From Aurantimonas aggregata (GTDB taxonomy: Bacteria > Pseudomonadota > Alphaproteobacteria > Rhizobiales > Rhizobiaceae), in assembly GCF_010500835.1 (NCBI RefSeq), contig NZ_JAAAMJ010000012.1, positions 59,405 to 123,404 of the forward strand: a stretch of 64,000 nt of DNA. Direction: 5' to 3'. Position numbers and translations under genes: made by a program. Numbering within the stretch: the stretch's first letter is position 1; each line of letters opens with the position of its first letter. The notes under the pieces are model-generated. The model was not told the DNA's origin and made no database searches. It saw only the letters and a list, made by a program, of their open reading frames with translations. Shown here in pieces: positions 58,051 to 64,000 of the stretch.

Positions 58051-59541
58051 TCAGCGCGTGTGCCCGGTGTCCAGCCGACGCTCGGTGTAGATCGAGTAGC
58101 GGGACATGGCGAAACAGAACAGCCAGAAGATGAACGCGGCGAAGACGAGGCCGGTCGCTGGCGTGGATGGAGTGATCCAGTTGGGGTCGTTGAAGCCGCG
58201 CCGCACCGTGCCGAGCAGGTCGGCAAGCCCGATGATGTAGACGAGGCTGGTATCCTTGAAGAGGCCGATGAAGGTGTTGACGATGCCGGGGATCACCAGC
58301 TTCAGCGCCTGCGGCAGGATGATCATGCGCATCTTCTGCCAATAGGTGAGCGCCATCGCGTCGGCGCCTTCGTACTGGCCTTTGGGGATCGCCTGAAGGC
58401 CGCCGCGGATCACCTCGGCCATGTAGGCGGCCGAGAACAGCGCCACGCCGACCAGGGCGCGCAGCAGCTGATTGAAGCTGACGCCCTCCGGCAGGAACAG
58501 CGGCAGCATGAAGTTGGCCATGAACAGGACGGTGATCAGCGGCACGCCGCGCCAGAACTCGATGAACACGATCGAGACGAGCTTGACCGCCGGCATTTGC
58601 GAGCGACGGCCAAGCGCCAGCGCGATGCCGAGCGGCAGCGACGCGGCGATGCCGCTGAGGGCGACGACGAGGGTCAGCATCAGCCCGCCCCAGAGGCTGG
58701 TCCGCACGAAGGAAAGCCCGAAATCGGCGGTCATCACGAAGACGAAACCGATGACCACCAGCGTCGGCACCAGCGCGCCCCACAGGCTGCCGTTGCGCGA
58801 ACGGATGGCCGTCACCACCGCTGCCGCAATCGCCGCGACGGTGGCGAGGAACGCGATCAGAGTCAGGACCGAGAAGCGCAGGCCGAGGAGATCCACCCGC
58901 CCGCTGCCCACCGCATTGGACAAGAGCAGTACGAGCAGACCGACCAGCGCCAGCACTGCCGCCGCCTTCAGCAACGACGAGAAGCCGACGTCCGGACGGG
59001 CAGCGACCCCGCTGATCGTCACGGCCGCGGCCACGAGCAGGAACAGCGTGACCTCGCCGCCCGAGAAGGTGAAGTTGCCGCCGATGAGCAGTACCAGCGC
59101 CACGACCGGGAACACGGCGAAGAGCAGGATCGCGTTGATCCGCTTGTAGGGAACGCTCGGGATTGCCAGCGCCGCGACGAGCACGGCGAGGAGCACGAAG
59201 ACGATGTCGACCCGCCAGCGCTCGCCGAGCGGATAGATCCCGTACATGAATTGGCCGAACTTGGCCTTGACGAAGGCCCAGCAGGCGCCGGCATGGCCGC
59301 CGCCCTCGAGCAGGCAGGCCTCGCGGTCGTCGCCATAAAAGACCGCGTCGACCCAGGCCCAGTTAAAGACGTTCCACAGCGCCCATGCCGCGAACAGGCC
59401 GGCAACGATGCTGAGGACGGAATCGAGCGGCGTCGCGAACAGGTTGCGGCGGATCGTGCCGACGACACCGACCTCGCTGGCGGGGGGCGGCAGCTGCTGT
59501 TTCTGCTCGGTCGAGACAAAGCGGGCGAAATCTTCTTCCAT
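58051..59541 (-). CDS. aapM: General L-amino-acid ABC transporter, permease (expanded)
   Basis: One of two permeases of the Aap importer. 496 residues, longer than the roughly 385 of typical AapM. The N-terminal part ([17 protein letters not shown] to GERWR) and the permease domain ([20 protein letters not shown], then the EAA loop [20 protein letters not shown]) match the family. Between them, residues about 157-272 form an extra hydrophobic stretch that would add several membrane segments. No stop or frame change is seen, so this looks like a real expansion. It is 18 bases from aapQ. Confidence 0.94.
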   Translation of the reverse strand: MEEDFARFVSTEQKQQLPPPASEVGVVGTIRRNLFATPLDSVLSIVAGLFAAWALWNVFNWAWVDAVFYGDDREACLLEGGGHAGACWAFVKAKFGQFMYGIYPLGERWRVDIVFVLLAVLVAALAIPSVPYKRINAILLFAVFPVVALVLLIGGNFTFSGGEVTLFLLVAAAVTISGVAARPDVGFSSLLKAAAVLALVGLLVLLLSNAVGSGRVDLLGLRFSVLTLIAFLATVAAIAAAVVTAIRSRNGSLWGALVPTLVVIGFVFVMTADFGLSFVRTSLWGGLMLTLVVALSGIAASLPLGIALALGRRSQMPAVKLVSIVFIEFWRGVPLITVLFMANFMLPLFLPEGVSFNQLLRALVGVALFSAAYMAEVIRGGLQAIPKGQYEGADAMALTYWQKMRMIILPQALKLVIPGIVNTFIGLFKDTSLVYIIGLADLLGTVRRGFNDPNWITPSTPATGLVFAAFIFWLFCFAMSRYSIYTERRLDTGHTR

Positions 59542-59559
59542 GTTCCTAAGCGCCCTTCA

Positions 59560-60750
59560 TCAGCGTTCGACCAGCGCCATTTTCGAGTTGAACCAGTTCA
59601 TGAACACCGACACCGTCAGGCTGATGCTGAGATAGACGACCATCCAGATCACCACGACCTCGATCGACTGGCCCGACTGGTTGAGGACGGTCGAGCCGAC
59701 GGCGACGAGTTCGGGGTAGCCAATGGCCAGGCCCAGCGAGGAGTTCTTGGTCAGGTTCAGATACTGACTGGTCAGCGGCGGGATGATCACCCGGAACGCC
59801 TGCGGCACGACCACCAGACGCAGCACGTGGCCGCGCTTGAGGCCGAGGGCCGATGCCGCTTCCGTCTGGCCACCCGAAACCGAGAGAATGCCGGCCCGCA
59901 CGATCTCGGCGATGAACGCGGCCGTGTAGATCGCCAGCGCCAGCAGCAGCGCGATGAATTCCGGGCGCATCTGGAACCCGCCGACGAGGTTGAACCGCGT
60001 CGCCTCGGGAAACTCCAGAACCGCCGGAATGCCCGTGAGCAGGAACACCGCGACCGGCAGCCCGATGATCAGGCCGAGGGCAGGCCAGAGCAGCGGACGA
60101 CGCTCGCCGGTCGCGAGCTGCCGCACCTTGTTGCGACGCGCCAGCACGATGGAGCCGACGATCCCGATGACGAACGCGATGGCCGTCGCCCAGGCCAGCG
60201 GGTCGAACAGGATGGTCGGCACCTGCAGGCCGCGATTGGTCAGGTAGATTCCGAGCGGATTTACGTCGAGGCCGCGGGGGCCGCTGAGGACCGAGAGCAC
60301 GCCGAAATACCAGAACAGGATGACGAGCAGCGGCGGGATGTTGCGGAAAATCTCGACATAGACCGTCGCCAGCATGCGAACGAGGAAGTTCTGCGACAGA
60401 CGCGCGATGCCGACGATGAAGCCGATGATCGTCGCGACGATGATGCCGCTCGACGCGATCAGCAGCGTGTTGGCGATGCCGACCAGCAGGGCCCTGCCAT
60501 AGGTGCTGTTGCTCGAATATTCGATCGGCACCTGCGCGATGTCGAACCCGGCGCGCGAGCCGAGAAAGCCGAAGCCGGAGGCGATGTTCGCAGCGGCGAG
60601 GTTGCGGGCGGTGTTGTCGATGATCCACCAGGCGAATGCCACGATGGCGAGGATCAGCGTAACCTGGATGACGATGCTGCGGACGGTGGGGTTGGTCAGC
60701 AGCGAGCCGGTGCTCGATCGTCGGGGCAGAGTTTCGGTCTCGGCGGTCAT
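59560..60750 (-). CDS. aapQ: General L-amino-acid ABC transporter, permease
   Basis: Second permease of the Aap importer, pairing with AapM. 396 residues, the family norm. It has an N-terminal segment SIVIQVTLILAIVAFAWWII, a periplasmic loop, and the C-terminal permease domain with EIVRAGILSVSGGQTEAASALG and the EAA loop GLKRGHVLRLVVVPQAFRVI. It lies after aapJ beyond a hairpin that likely sets the ratio of binding protein to permease. Confidence 0.96.
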   Translation of the reverse strand: MTAETETLPRRSSTGSLLTNPTVRSIVIQVTLILAIVAFAWWIIDNTARNLAAANIASGFGFLGSRAGFDIAQVPIEYSSNSTYGRALLVGIANTLLIASSGIIVATIIGFIVGIARLSQNFLVRMLATVYVEIFRNIPPLLVILFWYFGVLSVLSGPRGLDVNPLGIYLTNRGLQVPTILFDPLAWATAIAFVIGIVGSIVLARRNKVRQLATGERRPLLWPALGLIIGLPVAVFLLTGIPAVLEFPEATRFNLVGGFQMRPEFIALLLALAIYTAAFIAEIVRAGILSVSGGQTEAASALGLKRGHVLRLVVVPQAFRVIIPPLTSQYLNLTKNSSLGLAIGYPELVAVGSTVLNQSGQSIEVVVIWMVVYLSISLTVSVFMNWFNSKMALVER

Positions 60751-60813
60751 GAACTATCCCGGGCGCTGATGGCGAAGGCAGCGCGGTTGCAACCGGATGA
60801 GATGGGCCGTGAT

Positions 60814-60841
60814 GCGGCGGGCGCCGATGGGCGCCCGCCGC
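60814..60841 (-). other. 12-bp perfect hairpin between aapJ and aapQ
   Basis: Stem 60814-60825 with 60830-60841, all GC-rich and fully paired, loop CATC on the minus strand. No T-run follows. Hairpins between a binding-protein gene and its permease genes are known to protect the upstream message and reduce downstream expression (as in the mal and his transport operons). The same role is inferred here. Confidence 0.7.
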
Positions 60842-60850
60842 AGTTCGCCA

Positions 60851-61870
60851 TCAGCGGATGGGCATGCCGTACTGGAGACCACCCTTGGTCCAGAGGGCAT
60901 TCTGGCCGCGCTGGATCTGCAGCGGCGTGTTGACGCCGATGTTACGCTCGAAGATCTCGCCGTAATTGCCGACGGCCTTGATCACGTTGACCACCCAATC
61001 CTGAGAGACGCCGATCGACTCGCCGAAATTGCTGTCCTGGCCGAGCAGACGCCGGATCTCAGGGTTCTCGGACTCCAGCATCTCCTCGACATTGGCCTGG
61101 GTCACGCCGAGTTCTTCGGCGTTGAGCAGCGCGTAGTGCACCCACTTGACGACGTTGAACCACTCCGTGTCGCCCTGGCGCACGGCAGGTCCGAGCGGCT
61201 CCTTGGAGATGATCTCCGGCAGGATCACGTGCTCGTCCGCATTGCCCATCTCGAGCCGCGAGGCGGCAAGGCCCGACGCGTCCGTGGTCAGCACGTCGCA
61301 GCGGCCGCTGTCATAGGCCGAGTTCACGTCCGACTGCGACTCGATGACGACCGGATTGTAGTCCATGTTGTTGGTGCGGAAATAATCCGCCAGGTTGAGC
61401 TCCGTCGTGGTGCCGCTCTGCACGCAGACCGTCGCGCCGGACAGCTCGAGAGCCGAGTTCACGTTCAGGTCGCTCTTCACCATGAAGCCCTGGCCGTCAT
61501 AGTAGTTGACGCCGGCAAAGGTCAGACCCAGCGTGGTGTCGCGGTCCATCGTCCAGGTGGTGTTGCGGGCCAGCATGTCGATTTCGTTGTTCTGGAGCGC
61601 CGGGAAGCGCTGCACAGCCGAGAGCGGCGAGTACTGGACCTTCGAGGCATCGCCGAAGACGGCTGCCGCGACGGCCTTGCAGTAGTCGACGTCGAGACCC
61701 TGCCATCCACCCTGGTCGTCCTGCGATGCGAAACCGGGAAGACCGGTGTTGACGCCGCAGCGCAGGTTGTCACGATCCTTGACCGTCTGGAGGGTTTGCG
61801 CGGAGGCAGCGTTCACGGCAAGACCCGCGATCGAGAGGCCGAGCACGGCGGTCAAAAGCTTCAATTTCAT
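60851..61870 (-). CDS. aapJ: General L-amino-acid ABC transporter, periplasmic binding protein
   Basis: Periplasmic receptor of the Aap system, with broad amino-acid range in Rhizobium. 339 residues: signal peptide 1-24 (cut ASA|Q), then the family-3 solute-binding fold with DRDNLRCGVNTGLPGFASQD, GLDVDYCKAVAAAVFGD and NTTWTMDRDTTLGLTFAGVNYYDGQ-like segments. First gene of aapJQMP, divergent from metC. Confidence 0.97.
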   Translation of the reverse strand: MKLKLLTAVLGLSIAGLAVNAASAQTLQTVKDRDNLRCGVNTGLPGFASQDDQGGWQGLDVDYCKAVAAAVFGDASKVQYSPLSAVQRFPALQNNEIDMLARNTTWTMDRDTTLGLTFAGVNYYDGQGFMVKSDLNVNSALELSGATVCVQSGTTTELNLADYFRTNNMDYNPVVIESQSDVNSAYDSGRCDVLTTDASGLAASRLEMGNADEHVILPEIISKEPLGPAVRQGDTEWFNVVKWVHYALLNAEELGVTQANVEEMLESENPEIRRLLGQDSNFGESIGVSQDWVVNVIKAVGNYGEIFERNIGVNTPLQIQRGQNALWTKGGLQYGMPIR

Positions 61871-61983
61871 CAGGATACCTTCCCAAATTGGGTTTTCGGT
61901 TCAGCTTGTTCTTCTCGAACCAGAACCCGCTCGCAAGCGGCCACCGGCCAGCCGGCACACCATTGGTTCTGTTCGGCTCGGCA

Positions 61984-61995
61984 ATGACATGTCAT
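61984..61995. promoter_or_regulatory. 12-base perfect palindrome in the aapJ-metC gap
   Basis: ATGACATGTCAT is a perfect inverted repeat. On the minus strand it overlaps a region with TTGACC (62008-62013) 17 bases from TGTCAT, a possible aapJ promoter. It could be an operator for one or both divergent units. Only symmetry and position support this. Confidence 0.4.
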
Positions 61996-62090
61996 AAAAA
62001 TGTGCAGGTCAAGAAGCTGACACTTTTTTCCCTGCGCATTTGGCCAATCGATCCTGCCACATCCCAGAATCCCATCAGAAAGCTGACGCA

Positions 62091-63272
62091 TTGAGCACCG
62101 AACGCCCAAAATCCGATCAGACGGTCGGCGTTAACACCCGCCTCGCTCACGGACCGTACGACCCGCGGTTGCAGCATGGCTTCGTGAACCCGCCCGTCTT
62201 CCACGGCTCGACAGTGCTTTTTCCCGATGTGGCGACGTTGCGCGACCGGGCGCGCCAGCCGTTCAGCTACGCGTTGTCCGGCACGCCCACCACGAAGGCG
62301 CTCGAAGATGCGCTGAACGAGCTTGAGGGATCGGCCGGAACGATCCTGCTTCCGTCGGGGCTTGCCGCGGTCACCGTGCCGCTGCTCGCCTTCCTGTCGG
62401 CCGGCGATCACTGCCTCGTCGTCGACTCGGTCTATCACCCGACCCGGCGCTTCTGCGACGGCACGCTGACGCGGATGGGCGTGACGGTGGAGTATTTCGA
62501 TCCCCACATCGGCGGCGGGATCGCCGCACTGATGCGGCCGGAGACGAAGGTCGTGTTCATCGAGGCTCCGGGCTCGCATACGTTCGAGATCGTCGACGTT
62601 GCCGCCGTCGCCGAAGCAGCCCGCACGGGCGGCGCGGTCACGATGATGGACAACACCTGGGCGACGCCGCTGCTGTTCCGCCCCCTCGATCACGGCGTCG
62701 ACCTGTCGATCCACGCGCTGACGAAATACCCGGGCGGCCATTCCGACGTGATGATGGGCAGCGTCTCCGCATCGCGCGAGGTCTGGCCACAGCTACGCGC
62801 CACGCAGCTCCAGCTCGGCGTCAACGCCGCGCCGGACGACACCTATCTCGTCCTTCGCGGCCTCAAGACGATGGGCGTGCGACTGGAACGCCATGGCCGC
62901 TCGGCCCTCGCCGTTGCCGAATGGCTGGCGTCCCGCGACGAGGTCGCCGCCGTGCTGCATCCCGCTCTCCCCGACTTTCCCGGGAACGCGCTCTGGCGCC
63001 GGCAATTCAGTGGCTCGAGCGGGCTGTTCGGCTTCGTCCTGAAGGGCGGCGGCAAGACCGGCGATGCCTTCCTCAACGCGCTGACACTGTTCGGGCTGGG
63101 CTTTTCCTGGGGCGGACACGAGAGCCTCGCCGTGCCCTCCGACCTCTCCGATCGCACGATCGCCAAGGGCCCCGACGGGGGCACGCTGATCCGCCTGCAG
63201 ATCGGGCTGGAGGACGTAGACGATCTCTGCGCCGACCTTGAACGCGGTTTCGCCGCGGCCCGCGCGGCGTAA
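62091..63272 (+). CDS. metC: Cystathionine beta-lyase
   Basis: PLP enzyme that cleaves cystathionine to homocysteine in methionine synthesis. The start is read as TTG at 62091 (MSTERPKSDQTVGVNTRLAHG); there is no ATG or GTG before the conserved domain. 393 residues. The PLP Lys is K212 in HALTKYPGGHSD, the Asp contacting the pyridine is D187 in MMDNTWATP, and YALSGTPTTKALE is the substrate-side loop. metC next to aapJ is also seen in Rhizobium leguminosarum. Either direction of the divergent promoter may share control. Confidence 0.93.
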   Translation: MSTERPKSDQTVGVNTRLAHGPYDPRLQHGFVNPPVFHGSTVLFPDVATLRDRARQPFSYALSGTPTTKALEDALNELEGSAGTILLPSGLAAVTVPLLAFLSAGDHCLVVDSVYHPTRRFCDGTLTRMGVTVEYFDPHIGGGIAALMRPETKVVFIEAPGSHTFEIVDVAAVAEAARTGGAVTMMDNTWATPLLFRPLDHGVDLSIHALTKYPGGHSDVMMGSVSASREVWPQLRATQLQLGVNAAPDDTYLVLRGLKTMGVRLERHGRSALAVAEWLASRDEVAAVLHPALPDFPGNALWRRQFSGSSGLFGFVLKGGGKTGDAFLNALTLFGLGFSWGGHESLAVPSDLSDRTIAKGPDGGTLIRLQIGLEDVDDLCADLERGFAAARAA

Positions 63273-63295
63273 CGGCAGTCCAAAGCGGAGCGTGG

Positions 63296-63322
63296 TGCTG
63301 CTGGGACGGGAGCCCAGCAGCA
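63296..63322. terminator. Hairpin between metC and queF
   Basis: A perfect 10-bp stem TGCTGCTGGG/CCCAGCAGCA with a 7-base loop (63306-63312), 23 bases past the metC stop, between two convergent genes. No T-run on either strand. A transcript end is likely but the mechanism is not clear. Confidence 0.45.
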
Positions 63323-63441
63323 GATCTCGCCGGTTCGATCGGACGACGAAGACATGAGAGTTCAACGGCCTGCGATCGGCTTTTTGATGCTCGCAGCCTG
63401 CGACACAGCCGCCGGCGGACCGGAGGGTCCCCTTTGCGCCG

Positions 63442-63895
63442 CTACCCCCGTCCCCGATAGGGCGGCACGCCCTGATCCGGTATCCAGACGTCCACCGGAG
63501 CCGGACCGGTCTGATAGAAGACGTCGATCGGGATACCGCCACGCGGATACCAGTACCCGCCGATGCGCAGCCACGCCGGCTCCAGCAGCTCGGCCAGCCG
63601 CCGCGCGATGGAGACGGTACAATCCTCGTGGAAGGCGCCATGATTGCGGAACGATGTCAGATAGAGCTTGAGGGACTTGCTCTCGACCAGCCACGCGGCC
63701 GGAACGTAGTCGATGACCAGATGGGCGAAGTCGGGCTGGCCGGTCATCGGGCAAAGCGACGTGAATTCAGGGGCCGTGAAACGGACCGCGTAGCGGACAC
63801 CGGCCTGCGGGTTCGGCACGCGTTCGAGCACCGCGTCTTCGGGCCTCGCCGGTATGGCCGTCGCCTGGCCCAGCTGGCCACCCGCAAGAACCTCG
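63442..63895 (-). pseudogene. queF: 7-cyano-7-deazaguanine reductase QueF, 5' end lost
   Basis: NADPH-dependent preQ0 reductase of queuosine synthesis, unimodular (YkvM-type). Homology runs from about [20 protein letters not shown] to the stop, including the nucleophile Cys and Asp in [14 protein letters not shown], the E(S)KS loop and the [12 protein letters not shown] end. But the first roughly 10 residues and any ATG, GTG or TTG in frame are missing: the frame runs into sequence resembling the end of an IS element. A GTG at 63829-63831 could restart a 129-residue protein that keeps the active site. It may be a true loss or a weakly working remnant. Confidence 0.75.
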
Positions 63896-63900
63896 CCTGG

Positions 63901-64000
63901 CGGGTGATTTCGTGATTCACTTGGCCTGTCATGATTTGGAGGCAGGTCGATGGAGCAACGGTCGCTTTTCGGTCTCTCGGAGCATCTGGAGCGCCTGAGT
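63901..64000 (+). mobile_element. IS5-family insertion sequence, left end (continues beyond window)
   Basis: From about 63901 the sequence GGGTGATTTCGTGATTCACT looks like the terminal repeat and leader of an IS5-group element, followed 50 bases on by a transposase start. The exact boundary and the target duplication cannot be fixed, since the other end is outside the window. It lies at the 5' edge of queF. Confidence 0.6.
63950..64000 (+). CDS. IS5-family transposase, N-terminus (partial)
   Basis: Seventeen residues, [17 protein letters not shown], begin at the ATG at 63950 with GGAGG 8 bases upstream and run off the right end. The pattern xxxLFxLxxxLxxLSxxGDPL is typical of the N-terminus of IS5-family DDE transposases common in Alphaproteobacteria. 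The call rests on this short stretch plus the broken queF beside it. Confidence 0.6.
   Translation, partial: MEQRSLFGLSEHLERLS

Noticed and set aside
58060..60933. A 957-codon plus-strand frame opposite aapM and aapQ
   Set aside because: Antisense shadow rich in Arg, Asp, His and Glu; it spans two real genes and their spacer, with no domain.
61930..61975. A possible sigma-54 promoter upstream of aapJ, since aap is nitrogen-controlled in Rhizobium
   Set aside because: GG and GC dinucleotides occur, but not with the required 10-base spacing; no convincing -24/-12 pair was found.

Overview
The window looks like chromosomal DNA of a GC-rich alphaproteobacterium of the order Hyphomicrobiales (Rhizobiales). 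The evidence is the aapJQMP amino-acid transporter beside metC, the order folE-hisI-patatin-CBS, DUF2336, DUF3126, BTLCP and tandem-PilZ proteins, two identical EF-Tu genes, and the linkage of tRNA genes, tuf, tRNA-Trp, secE and nusG. Aurantimonadaceae-like taxa would fit, but the genus cannot be fixed from sequence reading alone.

Region 1 (1-25.3 kb, almost all minus strand) is the translation and transcription superblock. In transcription order it runs: tRNA-Trp, secE, nusG, rplK, rplA, a structured leader, rplJ, rplL, rpoB, rpoC, a terminator, a lone GNAT acetyltransferase, rpsL, rpsG, fusA, tuf1, then the S10/spc operon rpsJ-rplC-rplD-rplW-rplB-rpsS-rplV-rpsC-rplP-rpmC-rpsQ-rplN-rplX-rplE-rpsN-rpsH-rplF (rplF is cut by the window start).

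Region 2 (25.5-31.1 kb) is a seven-gene glycan cassette lying between tuf2 and tRNA-Trp, two features that are normally neighbours. It holds a HAD phosphatase, a CMP-Kdo-type cytidylyltransferase, three proteins with sialyltransferase-like (GT42-like) sequence patterns (two of them clear paralogues), a GT8-like glycosyltransferase and an ELM1-family protein. Together they could make and transfer a CMP-activated ulosonate onto a surface glycan. This is the best candidate in the window for an undescribed system.

Region 3 (31.2-35 kb) has tuf2, tRNA-Gly, tRNA-Tyr, rlmB, an EamA transporter and tRNA-Thr. Region 4 (35-57 kb) is mixed housekeeping and envelope functions: nadK, DUF2336, flavin reductase, nitroreductase, a secreted repeat protein, an acyltransferase, thrS, a Gmad2/LysM protein, yidD, an IscU-like scaffold, folE-hisI, patatin, a CBS protein, rhomboid, tandem PilZ, BTLCP, DUF3126, cysE, an alpha/beta hydrolase, zf-CHCC, an FAD monooxygenase with no normal start codon, an OmpA protein with a very long Pro/Ala/Glu-rich spacer, and an AI-2E permease. 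A strong small-RNA candidate with its own promoter, an exposed CUCC loop and a U7 terminator lies at about 47.88-47.98 kb.

Region 5 (57-64 kb) is the general L-amino-acid ABC transporter aapJQMP (minus strand), with divergent metC. It is followed by a queF gene whose 5' end is lost at the edge of an IS5-like insertion sequence that runs off the right end of the window.
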